Counted from the first letter of the stretch, positions 26,550-34,117 are shown. The stretch is DNA of 64,000 nucleotides from Flavisolibacter longurius (GCA_013327885.1 JABUMY010000009.1:182423-246422); one strand, 5' to 3'. Notes: a model not told the origin generated them from the letters alone. A program made the numbers and translations.

Positions 26550-27731
26550 ATGACCTCAACCGGATTCGGTAAGCAATACCTGTCAGCAACAAGGCAACCA
26601 ACACTTCATTTAAAGGACTTTGCCATAGTATTACTGTCCTGGCTTTTCTTCCAGGTAATTTGGTTTCTTGTCTTGGGAGTTCATTTTGAATTAGAGGCGG
26701 AAAAGTACATTGGAGAAGCAGAATACCTTCTGACGCATCAACAAGTCTCTTCTCCTCGTTATTTATTTTATATAACCACCGTTTTGGTTATCACGCTTTC
26801 TTTTCTGCTAAAGCTTGGATTGACCGGTGCACTGTTGTTCATTATGTTCATCAATCTTGTTGCTTATCTGTATTTCTACAAAGCACTTTGTTTCTTTTTC
26901 AGGGAGCGGTTATCGCCACTCTTGGTGATTGTAATGTTGCTTAGCTTTTGGCCCTACCAGTCTTGGTCACTTTATCTGTATACCGAGTGCATTTTTTATA
27001 GCGCAGTAATGTTATTGTTTGCTCACCTGCTCCTTTTTCGCAAATTGTCGAAAGGTTATATGGTTGCTCTGTTGTCCATGCTTGCTTTTGTAGTATTTAG
27101 TCGGCCTCTTGGTATTTTATTTGTGCCGCCAATACTGCTTTTTATTTTTTTTAAACTTTCAAAAAAGCAACGATTTTTCTTTTTAGGTGCAGTATTTTTT
27201 GCGCTGGTGGCGTTAAACTTTATCGTGCAAGTGGTATTTACCACAACCAGGGATTGGGATATGCAACGTGCCATTACAGAAGGTGACGTTATTTGTGATA
27301 TACCTGGTGAAAAAGCAAATTCTCTTATTTTGACAAATCACTCTAACCAATTGTACCGGCTGTTCTATTATATAACTCACAATTTCGATCATTTCTTTGC
27401 CCTTGCCGTTGTACGATTGCGATACTTTTTTACTATGGTCCGATCTTATTACTCGCCGTTTCACAATGGCTTTTTAATTGCTGTTCTGGCTATATGGTAT
27501 GGTTGTTTTTTAATTGGTATAAAAAAAATAGTAAGTGTTTTTCCAGCAGCTCTATTGGCTTTTGTAATATCCGCAATTTTTCTTTTTGCCATGACTGTCG
27601 CCATGCAATGTGATGATTATCACAACCGGTTCTTTCTTACATTATCACCTTTTTTCTCTGTCTTCACAATAGTCGCACTGAAGCCACTTATTTGCCGGAT
27701 TCCTTTTTTTGCAAAACAATATAAAGGCTAG
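26550..27731 (+). CDS. Polytopic membrane protein, GT-C-like, unknown function
   Basis: The 393-residue protein has about ten transmembrane helices. The first periplasmic loop has acidic residues (HFELEAEKYIGEAEYLL), and a conserved-looking LYTECIFYSAVML segment follows, a layout seen in dolichol- or undecaprenyl-phosphate-sugar dependent glycosyltransferases. The match is not strong enough for a family name. It starts 60 bases after the second 356-bp repeat. Its last 44 bases overlap the end of the convergent methyltransferase gene, so the two genes share coding DNA on opposite strands. Confidence 0.6.
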   Translation: MTSTGFGKQYLSATRQPTLHLKDFAIVLLSWLFFQVIWFLVLGVHFELEAEKYIGEAEYLLTHQQVSSPRYLFYITTVLVITLSFLLKLGLTGALLFIMFINLVAYLYFYKALCFFFRERLSPLLVIVMLLSFWPYQSWSLYLYTECIFYSAVMLLFAHLLLFRKLSKGYMVALLSMLAFVVFSRPLGILFVPPILLFIFFKLSKKQRFFFLGAVFFALVALNFIVQVVFTTTRDWDMQRAITEGDVICDIPGEKANSLILTNHSNQLYRLFYYITHNFDHFFALAVVRLRYFFTMVRSYYSPFHNGFLIAVLAIWYGCFLIGIKKIVSVFPAALLAFVISAIFLFAMTVAMQCDDYHNRFFLTLSPFFSVFTIVALKPLICRIPFFAKQYKG

Positions 27732-28626
27732 CGGTGTCTACATAAAAGTATTGGTCTTTTTTTCGAAGTATTTTTTGTGCCGCCCGGAGTAATGGCATCA
27801 TAAAACCCAATTTGTATTGGGAGATTCTGTTCGCTAGGAAATCGGTGGTGCAGAATTGGCCTGATTTTTTGCTTTTTAAAATCTTGAAGCCATTCGTTTC
27901 AAATAGTTTCTGCAGTGTAGGTAAAGTAAAATAGTTGATGTGCTCAACGGGTTTAAATTGAAACCACTTTTTCTGAAAAACGAGTCGTTGCCAACTGCCG
28001 TAATTGGGGGTTACCAGTACAACAATTCCATTGTCCGCCACCAATTGATTTAAGATAGATACGTTTTCATGTAGGTCAGTTAGGTGCTCTATGACATCAA
28101 ACATGGTTATAATATCGTATTTGCCGATGTTACCTAAGTGCAATAACGGAGAGTCATAAACGGTAAATCCCTTTCGCCTAAGTTCTTTTGCAAGCGTATG
28201 ATCCAGTTCCACCCCGTGGGCTTGCCATCCTTGTTCCTGAAACACTTCCAGACAATAACCAGAGGCACAGCCAATATCAAGTGCTTTGATATTTTCTGCT
28301 TGGGTAACATAGGGCAAGGCATCCTTTACCCATTTTTGAAAGTTCCGTTTGCGGAAATCTCTCCCCTCTGAATAATGGAAGTAACCAAACAATTGATTGT
28401 CGAAATAATCAGAGACGTAAAGTTTCAGGAGCTCATCTTTTACCAACCGCGGGTTTACATAAACAAATTGGCAAGCTTCACATTGGACAATTTTCCAAGA
28501 TTGTAGGGTATGGGCTAGCTTAGATTGCTGCCGTGAACAAAGGGGGCATTTAATGGCTTCTCTTTTCGTAAGGTCAATGGCGTATTTTGCAGTGATATCT
28601 GGCTGCGCAGTTTGAAGTTCATTCAT
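27688..28626 (-). CDS. Class I SAM-dependent methyltransferase with N-terminal zinc ribbon
   Basis: The 312-residue protein begins with a two-CxxC ribbon (CPLCSRQQ about 20 residues in, and CEACQFVYVNPR), then a Rossmann methyltransferase domain. Its SAM motif I is ALDIGCASGYCLEVF, and MFDVIEHL follows. This layout is the common Methyltransf_23 type found in O-antigen and secondary-metabolite clusters, with substrates usually sugars or lipids. It starts 3 bases after the ribE stop codon and is probably co-transcribed with ribE. Its end overlaps the convergent membrane-protein gene by 44 bases. Confidence 0.85.
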   Translation of the reverse strand: MNELQTAQPDITAKYAIDLTKREAIKCPLCSRQQSKLAHTLQSWKIVQCEACQFVYVNPRLVKDELLKLYVSDYFDNQLFGYFHYSEGRDFRKRNFQKWVKDALPYVTQAENIKALDIGCASGYCLEVFQEQGWQAHGVELDHTLAKELRRKGFTVYDSPLLHLGNIGKYDIITMFDVIEHLTDLHENVSILNQLVADNGIVVLVTPNYGSWQRLVFQKKWFQFKPVEHINYFTLPTLQKLFETNGFKILKSKKSGQFCTTDFLANRISQYKLGFMMPLLRAAQKILRKKDQYFYVDTASLYIVLQKKESGK

Positions 28627-28629
28627 GTA

Positions 28630-29217
28630 TTAGGCCAGCTGTTTTGAGCGGTAAATATACTTCCCAATCATATCAAACTCCAGGTTCACGGCATCGCCTT
28701 CCTTTACAAACTGCAGGTTGGTGTGCTGGAAAGTATAAGGGATAATAGCCACCTTAAATGACGTTTTTTTTACATCAAAAACCGTAAGGCTGGTCCCGTT
28801 TATGCTGATCGATCCTTTTTCGATCACAAGGGGCGCAAATTTTTTCGGAAACGAAAAGGTGAACTCGTGGCTGCCGTTGCGGTCAGCAACCTTTTCGCAA
28901 GTACCAACCGTATCCACATGGCCCTGGACAAAATGGCCGTCCAGCCGTTTGGAAGGAAGCAGGCTTTGCTCCAGGTTAACGGTACGGCCTGGTGTCCATT
29001 GGTTCAGAGCCGTTTTTTCCAGGGTTTCCAGCACGGCCGTTACCCGGTGCCGGGCCTCCCGCACTTCTTCCACTGTCAGGCAAACGCCGTCGTGTGATAC
29101 ACTTTGATCAATGGTAAACTGGTGGGAGAGGGGCGACTCAATCCAAAAGGTCTTGTTGGTGCCGGTTTCATAGAGCTCTTTTACTTCACCCAAACTTTCA
29201 ATAATGCCCGTAAACAT
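28630..29217 (-). CDS. ribE: Riboflavin synthase, alpha chain
   Basis: Riboflavin synthase dismutates two molecules of 6,7-dimethyl-8-ribityllumazine into riboflavin and its pyrimidine precursor. The 195-residue protein shows the two lumazine-binding barrels. The first starts with the hallmark MFTGIIESLGEV and contains VSHDGVCLTVEE; the second contains LDGHFVQGHVDTVG and SISINGTSLTVFD. The length is normal. It is divergent from rpsU, and its start lies close to the rpsU promoter. The downstream methyltransferase gene is 3 bases away, so they probably form one transcript despite unrelated roles. No FMN riboswitch is seen in the short upstream space. Confidence 0.96.
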   Translation of the reverse strand: MFTGIIESLGEVKELYETGTNKTFWIESPLSHQFTIDQSVSHDGVCLTVEEVREARHRVTAVLETLEKTALNQWTPGRTVNLEQSLLPSKRLDGHFVQGHVDTVGTCEKVADRNGSHEFTFSFPKKFAPLVIEKGSISINGTSLTVFDVKKTSFKVAIIPYTFQHTNLQFVKEGDAVNLEFDMIGKYIYRSKQLA

Positions 29218-29247
29218 GGCGTAAAATTCGGGGTTTTTGCATTTTGT

Positions 29248-29280
29248 TTTGGATTAGAGAAAAAATTAGGTCTATATTCG
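29248..29280 (+). promoter_or_regulatory. Promoter of rpsU
   Basis: TTTG (29248-29251), a 21-bp spacer and TATATTCG (29273-29280), one mismatch from the Bacteroidota -33/-7 consensus TTTG/TAnnTTTG. It predicts a short leader of roughly 25-30 nt before the ATG. Confidence 0.65.
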
Positions 29281-29297
29281 CAGCCTGAAAAAAAGCA

Positions 29298-29306
29298 AAA
29301 GGAGGT
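29298..29306 (+). promoter_or_regulatory. Strong Shine-Dalgarno sequence of rpsU
   Basis: AAAGGAGGT, a nine-base match to the 16S rRNA 3' end (ACCTCCTTT), ends seven bases before the ATG at 29314. Other genes in this window, including tuf, rpoB and the rpl genes, have no comparable site. Confidence 0.88.
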
Positions 29307-29313
29307 ATTACGC

Positions 29314-29511
29314 ATGCTAATTATCGATTCTAAAGACTGCGAAAACATAGACAAGGCTCTCAAGAAATACAAAAAGAAGTTCGAGAAAGCCAAGATCTTG
29401 TTGCAGTTGCGTGAGCGACAGTCGTTCACCAAGCCCTCAGTGAAACGCCGGGGCGAGGTGCTGAAGGCTGTTTACAAACAGCAGATCGCAAGCGGAAAGA
29501 TCGAAAGCTAA
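29314..29511 (+). CDS. rpsU: 30S ribosomal protein bS21
   Basis: The 65-residue basic protein (MLIIDSKDCENIDKALKKYKK...) is ribosomal protein bS21, which sits near the 3' end of 16S rRNA on the small-subunit platform. The ATG at 29314 is set by the strong Shine-Dalgarno site and the family N-terminus; the frame extends upstream to 29104 inside ribE, which is not used. In Bacteroidota bS21 helps hide the anti-Shine-Dalgarno sequence, so a strong site on its own mRNA points to self-control, with ribosomes lacking bS21 translating it best. A terminator hairpin follows and runs into the start of xerC. Confidence 0.96.
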   Translation: MLIIDSKDCENIDKALKKYKKKFEKAKILLQLRERQSFTKPSVKRRGEVLKAVYKQQIASGKIES

Positions 29512-29539
29512 GCTTCGACCTCATAACCAATATATTGTA

Positions 29540-29578
29540 TAGCTGCAAGGTATTCGTTACTTTGCAGCTATTGTTTTT
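29540..29578 (+). terminator. rpsU terminator overlapping a possible xerC promoter
   Basis: A perfect 9-bp stem TAGCTGCAA/TTGCAGCTA (29540-29548 with 29562-29570) followed by TTGTTTTT, ending directly at the xerC ATG. A TTG (29535-29537), 19-bp spacer and TTACTTTG (29557-29564) lie over the same bases and could serve as the xerC promoter. Confidence 0.7.
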
Positions 29579-30475
29579 ATGGAGAACCATCACCTCGTCA
29601 TCCAGCCCTTTATCGATTATCTCAAGTTTGAGAAGCGCTACTCCCGGCACACCATTCTTTCTTACCAAACCGACCTAGTTTCATTCTTTGACTTTGTGGT
29701 GACGCAATATGGCGAAACGCAGTTGGCGCAGCTTTCCCATTCCATTGTGCGAAGCTGGCTTGCCTCCTTAAAAGACGAAGGTCTTTCGGCCAAAAGCATC
29801 AACCGCAAGATCTCCACCCTCAAATCATTTTTCAAGTACCAGCTAAAAACGGGCACGATCCGGCAAACCCCCATGACCAAGGTGGTGGCCCCAAAGGCTG
29901 AAAAGCGTCTGCCCAATTTTGTGGCGGACAAGGATATTCAAACCCTGTTTGACCACGTGGAGTTCCCCGATACGTGGAAAGGCCAAACCGAGCGCCTGCT
30001 GCTGCTGCTTTTTTACCAGTCGGGCATGCGGTTGAGTGAGGCCATTTCGCTCAAAGAAAGCTGGGTGAATTTTTCGAATCAAACGATAAAGGTCTTAGGA
30101 AAAGGCAGCAAAGAGCGCATTCTTCCCATGAACCCGGCGTTGCAGGTTTCGCTGCAGGAATATCTGCAAAGAAAAAAGAAAGAAATCCCTAAGGGGGCTG
30201 ATACGCTTTTTGTGACAGAGAAGGGGAAGCCGCTGTCACCACGGTCGGTGTATACATCGGTGAAGCACTATTTGAGCCTTGTGACAACGATACAAAAGCG
30301 CAGCCCGCATGTGCTGCGACATACGTTTGCAACGCATCTAACCAACAACGGCGCCGACCTCAATGCGGTGAAAGAATTGCTGGGGCATAGCAGCCTTGCG
30401 GCCACGCAGGTTTACACGCACAATACCATTGAAAAGTTGAAGAATATTTACAAAAATGCCCATCCCAAAGCCTGA
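29579..30475 (+). CDS. xerC: Tyrosine recombinase XerC/XerD type
   Basis: Xer recombinases resolve chromosome dimers at dif. The 298-residue protein has the N-terminal SAM-like core-binding domain (about 5-90) and the catalytic domain with all active residues: R151 in SGMRLSE, K175 in GKGSKER, H244-x-x-R247 in HVLRH, H270 in LGHSS and the nucleophile Y279 in VYTH. Length and context (next to hpf, tRNAs and tuf) match the housekeeping Xer protein of Bacteroidota rather than a mobile integrase. Whether it is the XerC or the XerD partner cannot be told from sequence reading alone. Confidence 0.92.
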   Translation: MENHHLVIQPFIDYLKFEKRYSRHTILSYQTDLVSFFDFVVTQYGETQLAQLSHSIVRSWLASLKDEGLSAKSINRKISTLKSFFKYQLKTGTIRQTPMTKVVAPKAEKRLPNFVADKDIQTLFDHVEFPDTWKGQTERLLLLLFYQSGMRLSEAISLKESWVNFSNQTIKVLGKGSKERILPMNPALQVSLQEYLQRKKKEIPKGADTLFVTEKGKPLSPRSVYTSVKHYLSLVTTIQKRSPHVLRHTFATHLTNNGADLNAVKELLGHSSLAATQVYTHNTIEKLKNIYKNAHPKA

Positions 30476-30603
30476 GTCCGCATGAGAAAAATCAGGAAAA
30501 ATTTTCGCCGCTTTTCTTTGGAAGGCTAAGCTTCAATAAGTACCTTCATAGTCCTACGGGAAAATGTTCTTTGACTTATTTTTTCACAGATAAAACCAAT
30601 TCT

Positions 30604-30903
30604 ATGACCGTACATGTTCAAGCCCTTCACTTTGATGCAGACAAAAAGCTGGTAGATTATATCACCAAAAAATTGCAGAAGCTCACGCAGTACCATGACA
30701 GGATCATCAAAGTGGATGTTATTCTTAACCTGGATAATGTAAAACACACGATCAAGGATAAAATTGCTGAAATACGAGTGCATGTGCCCAAGGCAGACTT
30801 TTTTGTAAAGTCCACGAGCAAATCGTTTGAAGCTTCTTTCGAAGAAGCCTTCGATGCGCTGGTTCAGCAGATCAAAAAGAAAAAAGAAAGACTTGCCGCG
30901 TAA
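30604..30903 (+). CDS. hpf: Ribosome hibernation-promoting factor, short form
   Basis: The 99-residue protein (MTVHVQALHFDADKKLVDYI...) belongs to the HPF/RaiA family, which binds the 30S decoding centre in stationary phase and blocks tRNA and mRNA. The length equals the short form without the C-terminal dimerisation domain. The typical pattern VDVILNLDNVKHTIKDKIAEIRVHVP is present. The ATG at 30604 is chosen over the upstream in-frame 30571. It sits between xerC and a strong terminator, and the tRNA operon has its own promoter after that. Confidence 0.92.
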   Translation: MTVHVQALHFDADKKLVDYITKKLQKLTQYHDRIIKVDVILNLDNVKHTIKDKIAEIRVHVPKADFFVKSTSKSFEASFEEAFDALVQQIKKKKERLAA

Positions 30904-30908
30904 CTAAC

Positions 30909-30944
30909 AAAATCCCTTCGCTTCACAGCGAAGGGATTTTTTTT
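30909..30944 (+). terminator. Strong terminator after hpf
   Basis: A perfect 14-bp stem (30909-30922 with 30927-30940), TCAC tetraloop and a run of eight T. Confidence 0.95.
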
Positions 30945-30974
30945 GCGCTTTCGTGAAAATTTTTTCGTTTCGAT

Positions 30975-31004
30975 TTTGCTGATATTCATTTTCCATTACC
31001 TTTG
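30975..31004 (+). promoter_or_regulatory. Promoter of the tRNA-tuf operon
   Basis: TTTG (30975-30978), 18-bp spacer and exact TACCTTTG (30997-31004). It lies directly after the hpf terminator and about 45 bases before the first tRNA. Confidence 0.7.
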
Positions 31005-31049
31005 CCATCCCGAAAAACAAGGGAGCTCTTTAAAAGACAGAAAAAACAA

Positions 31050-31122
31050 GCCACTTTAGCTCAGTTGGTAGAGCAACTGATTTGTAATCAGTAGGTCGTT
31101 GGTTCGACTCCGACAAGTGGCT
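31050..31122 (+). tRNA. tRNA-Thr (anticodon TGT)
   Basis: 73 nt. Acceptor GCCACTT pairs with AAGTGGC, D-arm, anticodon stem ACTGA/TCAGT with loop TTTGTAA, T-arm with GGTTCGACTCC. No encoded CCA. First gene of a four-tRNA run before tuf. Confidence 0.96.
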
Positions 31123-31131
31123 CAAGGAAAT

Positions 31132-31196
31132 GTTGATATGTTGAAAAGTTAATAGGTAAAAAGTTTTCTTACCTGTCAACTTATCAACAGTTCAAC
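31132..31196. repeat. Inverted repeat arms between tRNA-Thr and tRNA-Tyr
   Basis: Arms of 26 bases (31132-31157 and 31171-31196) built of GTTGA-type units are imperfect reverse complements around a 13-nt centre. On the transcript they would form a hairpin between two tRNAs. Confidence 0.8.
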
Positions 31197-31202
31197 CTAA
31201 CC

Positions 31203-31285
31203 GGGCAGGTTCCAGAGCGGCCAAATGGGGCGGACTGTAAATCCGCTGTCTTTCGACTTCAGTGGTTCGAATCCACTCCTGCCCA
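31203..31285 (+). tRNA. tRNA-Tyr (anticodon GTA)
   Basis: 83 nt with a long variable arm. Acceptor GGGCAGG/CCTGCCC, anticodon stem GCGGA/TCCGC with loop CTGTAAA, T-loop GTTCGAATC. No encoded CCA. Confidence 0.96.
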
Positions 31286-31296
31286 CGCTCTTTGAA

Positions 31297-31360
31297 GTTT
31301 ACAGTTTGTCTGTTTACCGTTGGTTTCTCAACTGTAAACAGTAAACGTTGAACTGTAAAC
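31297..31360. repeat. Inverted heptamer arrays between tRNA-Tyr and tRNA-Gly
   Basis: Left arm 31297-31320 (GTTTACA, GTTTGTC, TGTTTACC) and right arm 31331-31360 (units like CTGTAAA, CAGTAAA) are inverted copies of the GTTTACM word also seen at 15545, 33208 and 38675. Confidence 0.85.
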
Positions 31361-31367
31361 ATTTCAT

Positions 31368-31440
31368 GCGGAAGTAGCTCATTTGGTAGAGCGATAGCCT
31401 TCCAAGCTATAGGTGGCCGGTTCGAGCCCGGTCTTCCGCT
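31368..31440 (+). tRNA. tRNA-Gly (anticodon TCC)
   Basis: 73 nt. Acceptor GCGGAAG/CTTCCGC, anticodon stem ATAGC/GCTAT with loop CTTCCAA, T-arm GGTTCGAGCCC. CCA follows directly at 31441-31443, so the 3' end may be encoded here, unlike its neighbours. Confidence 0.96.
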
Positions 31441-31461
31441 CCAAACTCGTTGTAGCTTGCG

Positions 31462-31502
31462 GTTTGTAGTTTGTTGTTTCCTTGATTAACTACAAACTAC
31501 AG
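31462..31502. repeat. Inverted GTTTGTA-type heptamer arrays between tRNA-Gly and tRNA-Thr
   Basis: Left units GTTTGTA, GTTTGTT, GTTTCC and right units ACTACAA, ACTACAG, inverted relative to each other, in a 40-bp stretch. Confidence 0.75.
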
Positions 31503-31525
31503 ATTTGATACTACCAACTGAGTAC

Positions 31526-31597
31526 GCCGTTGTAGCTCAGGGGTAGAGCACTTCCTTGGTAGGGAAGAGGTCGTGAGTTCGATTCTCACTAACGGCT
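31526..31597 (+). tRNA. tRNA-Thr (anticodon GGT)
   Basis: 72 nt. Acceptor GCCGTTG pairs with TAACGGC (one G-U), anticodon stem CTTCC/GGAAG with loop TTGGTAG, T-arm GAGTTCGATTCTC. Last tRNA before tuf. Confidence 0.95.
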
Positions 31598-31828
31598 CAA
31601 TAAGGTGTAGGGTGAAGGGTCAATCGTGAATGAGGGTTTCTCAGGTAACGGTTGGCATTTTGCGGTTACGCTTACCGCTGCAAAGCGAACAAAACGTACA
31701 CGTGTGCGACGCAACAAAAGCTCAATAGGGCGCCAGTTGCCAGTAACATAAAAATCTTCCTTCGAGCATTTAGTTGGTTCGGAGGGATAAACAAAAAACT
31801 AAAAACTCCACAACTAAAAACCGATAAG

Positions 31829-33016
31829 ATGGCAAAAGAAAGTTTCAAGCGGGATAAACCCCACGTTAACGTTGGTACCATCGGTCACGTTGACCATGGT
31901 AAAACTACTTTGACCGCTGCTATTACCTCTATTCTGGCTTCGAAGGGTATGGCAGAAGCAAAAAAATACGATGAGATCGATGGTGCTCCAGAAGAAAGAG
32001 AACGTGGTATCACCATTAACACCGCTCACGTAGAATACCAGACGGTTAGCCGCCACTATGCGCACGTTGACTGTCCTGGTCACGCTGACTATGTTAAGAA
32101 CATGATCACCGGTGCTGCGCAAATGGACGGTGCCATCCTGGTTGTGGCTGCTACTGATGGTCCTATGCCGCAAACAAAAGAGCACATCCTCCTGGCCCGC
32201 CAGGTAGGTGTTCCCCGCATCGTTGTATTCATGAACAAAGTTGACCTGGTTGATGATCCTGAACTGCTGGAACTGGTAGAGATGGAAATCCGCGACCTGC
32301 TGAGCTCTTACGGTTTTGATGGCGACAACACGCCTATCATCCAGGGTTCTGCTACCGGCGCTTTGGCTGGTGAAGCAAAATGGGTTGCCAAGGTTGAAGA
32401 GCTGATGGACGCTGTTGACAGCTACATCCCGCTCCCTCCTCGCCCCGTTGATCTTCCGTTCCTGATGTCTGTAGAAGATGTGTTCTCAATCACTGGTCGT
32501 GGTACTGTTGCCACTGGTCGTATTGAGCGTGGTCGCATTAAAGTTGGTGAGCCTGTTGAGATCGTAGGTCTGATGGATGCTCCCCTGACTTCAACTTGTA
32601 CTGGTGTTGAAATGTTCCGCAAGCTCCTCGACGAAGGTGAAGCTGGTGACAACGCTGGTCTGCTGCTGCGTGGTATTGAAAAAACCCAGATCCGTCGCGG
32701 TATGGTTATCGTGAAGCCGGGTTCTATCACTCCGCACACTGAATTCAAAGGCGAAGTTTACGTACTGAGCAAAGAAGAAGGTGGCCGTCACACGCCGTTC
32801 TTTAACAAATACCGCCCTCAGTTCTACTTCCGTACAACGGACGTAACCGGTGAAGTTATTCTTCCCGAAGGAACAGAGATGGTAATGCCTGGCGATAACA
32901 CCAACCTTACTGTACACCTGATCCAGCCGATTGCGATGGAGAAAGGTCTGAAGTTCGCCATCCGCGAAGGTGGCCGTACAGTTGGTGCCGGACAGGTTAC
33001 TGATATCTTAAAATAA
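31829..33016 (+). CDS. tuf: Translation elongation factor Tu
   Basis: EF-Tu brings aminoacyl-tRNA to the ribosome with GTP. The 395-residue protein has G1 GHVDHGKT (about 19-26), G3 [13 protein letters not shown]4 NKVD and the usual domains II and III. The ATG at 31829 ([21 protein letters not shown]) is the family start; an open frame back to 31652 reads through the leader and is rejected. A 230-base leader without tRNA or gene precedes it. Codon use is strongly biased to a few codons, as expected for an abundant protein. Co-transcription with the four upstream tRNAs is likely. Confidence 0.98.
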   Translation: MAKESFKRDKPHVNVGTIGHVDHGKTTLTAAITSILASKGMAEAKKYDEIDGAPEERERGITINTAHVEYQTVSRHYAHVDCPGHADYVKNMITGAAQMDGAILVVAATDGPMPQTKEHILLARQVGVPRIVVFMNKVDLVDDPELLELVEMEIRDLLSSYGFDGDNTPIIQGSATGALAGEAKWVAKVEELMDAVDSYIPLPPRPVDLPFLMSVEDVFSITGRGTVATGRIERGRIKVGEPVEIVGLMDAPLTSTCTGVEMFRKLLDEGEAGDNAGLLLRGIEKTQIRRGMVIVKPGSITPHTEFKGEVYVLSKEEGGRHTPFFNKYRPQFYFRTTDVTGEVILPEGTEMVMPGDNTNLTVHLIQPIAMEKGLKFAIREGGRTVGAGQVTDILK

Positions 33017-33040
33017 TCCCTTCGCCTCTAGCTTTTAGCT

Positions 33041-33076
33041 ATTGGCCGAAAGGCGGCGCAAATAATCTTATATTTG
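33041..33076 (+). promoter_or_regulatory. Possible promoter for tRNA-Trp-secE-nusG
   Basis: Exact TATATTTG at 33069-33076, about 50 bases before tRNA-Trp. The best -33 match is ATTG at 33041-33044, with a longer than usual 24-bp spacer. Confidence 0.45.
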
Positions 33077-33086
33077 CTGCAATATT

Positions 33087-33121
33087 GCTAAGAGCTATTA
33101 GCCCTGCTAATAGCTCTTAGC
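33087..33121. repeat. Perfect 16-bp hairpin before tRNA-Trp
   Basis: 33087-33102 is the exact reverse complement of 33106-33121 (GCTAAGAGCTATTAGC), loop CCT. No T run follows, so it is not a usual terminator. TAGCTTT and TAGCTAT heptamers at 33029-33042 are related words. Confidence 0.92.
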
Positions 33122-33127
33122 TTTCAA

Positions 33128-33198
33128 ACGGGCATAGTTCAATGGCAGAATAGCGGTCTCCAAAACCGTTGATGGGAGTTCGAATCTCTCTGCCCGTG
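33128..33198 (+). tRNA. tRNA-Trp (anticodon CCA)
   Basis: 71 nt. Acceptor ACGGGCA/TGCCCGT, anticodon stem GCGGT/ACCGT with loop CTCCAAA, T-arm GAGTTCGAATCTC. It has the usual Bacteroidota position before secE. Confidence 0.95.
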
Positions 33199-33207
33199 CT
33201 AAAAGAA

Positions 33208-33280
33208 GTTTACCGTTTACTTTTTACCGTTCAAAGTTAAGCCACTTGAAACGGTAAACGGTAAACTGCAAACTGTAAGC
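33208..33280. repeat. Inverted heptamer arrays between tRNA-Trp and secE
   Basis: Left arm GTTTACC, GTTTACT, TTTTACC, GTTCAAA (33208-33235); right arm TTGAAAC, GGTAAAC, GGTAAAC, TGCAAAC, TGTAAGC (33246-33280). The arms are inverted with exact 7-bp steps. Confidence 0.9.
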
Positions 33281-33288
33281 GTTTTAAA

Positions 33289-33483
33289 ATGAACAAAATT
33301 TCAAACTACTTCCGCGATTCTTACAAAGAGCTCGGAGAAAAAGTAACCTGGCCTAACTGGATGCAACTCCAGCAGTCAACCATGATCGTGTTGGCAGCTA
33401 CCTTGCTGATCACCGCGCTGGTGGCTGTAATGGACCTTGTATCAGCTTCGGGTTTAAAGTTTATTTATAAAATTTTCCAATAA
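33289..33483 (+). CDS. secE: Protein translocase subunit SecE
   Basis: The 64-residue protein has the short SecE form, a cytoplasmic amphipathic helix (SYKELGEKVTWPNWMQLQQS) with the conserved WP, then one membrane helix (about 31-50). SecE stabilises SecY in the translocon. Its TAA overlaps the nusG ATG by one base (TAATG), so the two are translationally coupled. Confidence 0.96.
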   Translation: MNKISNYFRDSYKELGEKVTWPNWMQLQQSTMIVLAATLLITALVAVMDLVSASGLKFIYKIFQ

Positions 33484-34064
33484 TGGAAGCAACAGCACAA
33501 AATATTGGAGAGCCACAGCAGCAGGAGACCAAGTGGTATGTGCTGCGTGTGGTGAGTGGCAAGGAGAAAAAAGTTAAAGAGTATCTTGATAAAGAGATAT
33601 CAAGAGGCTGGGCCGATGTGGTAAAGCAGGTGTTTCTCCCGGTAGAAAAAGTGTACAAGGTTCAGAACGGGAAAAAAGTAATGCGGGAACGCAACTATTA
33701 TCCCGGTTATGTGATGATCGAGATCGCTGAAGGCAAGCTTAGTGATGACCTGCGTGAGATTATCAAGAATACATCCAACGTTATTCACTTTCTTGGAAAA
33801 GAAAACCCGATCGCACTTCGCAAGGCCGAAGTGAACAAGATGCTGGGTAAAATGGATGAAATGGCCGAAGCCGGTGGAGCAAGCATGAGCGAACCGTTCA
33901 TTGTTGGTGAAACCATCAAAATCATTGAAGGGCCTTTCAACGACTTTAACGGTGTGATTGAAGAAGTGAACGACGAAAAGAAAAAACTGAAAGTTACCGT
34001 AAAGATCTTTGGCCGTTCAACGCCTGTAGAACTCAACTACATGCAGGTAGAAAAATTAAGCTAA
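33483..34064 (+). CDS. nusG: Transcription termination/antitermination factor NusG
   Basis: NusG binds RNA polymerase, reduces pausing and links to Rho or ribosomes. The 193-residue protein has the NGN domain starting KWYVLRVVSGKEKKVKEYL, containing FLPVEKVYKV and YYPGYVMIEI. The C-terminal KOW domain is GETIKIIEGPFNDFNGVIEEV. The length is normal. Unlike in most bacteria the next gene is not rplK; a terminator and two unrelated genes intervene. Confidence 0.97.
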   Translation: MEATAQNIGEPQQQETKWYVLRVVSGKEKKVKEYLDKEISRGWADVVKQVFLPVEKVYKVQNGKKVMRERNYYPGYVMIEIAEGKLSDDLREIIKNTSNVIHFLGKENPIALRKAEVNKMLGKMDEMAEAGGASMSEPFIVGETIKIIEGPFNDFNGVIEEVNDEKKKLKVTVKIFGRSTPVELNYMQVEKLS

Positions 34065-34085
34065 ACGTCTCTTCCTATATTATAC

Positions 34086-34117
34086 AAAAGCTGGTTCAAA
34101 AGAATCGGCTTTTTTTG
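34086..34117 (+). terminator. Terminator after nusG
   Basis: A 12-bp stem with two G-U pairs (34086-34097 with 34102-34113), AAAA loop and T run. It closes the secE-nusG unit before the inserted genes. Confidence 0.85.

Noticed and set aside
29104..29313. Upstream extension of rpsU into ribE
   Set aside because: The strong Shine-Dalgarno site, promoter and family length all fix the start at 29314.
31652..31828. 59-residue N-terminal extension of EF-Tu
   Set aside because: EF-Tu starts at [16 protein letters not shown]; the extension is the untranslated leader after the tRNAs.
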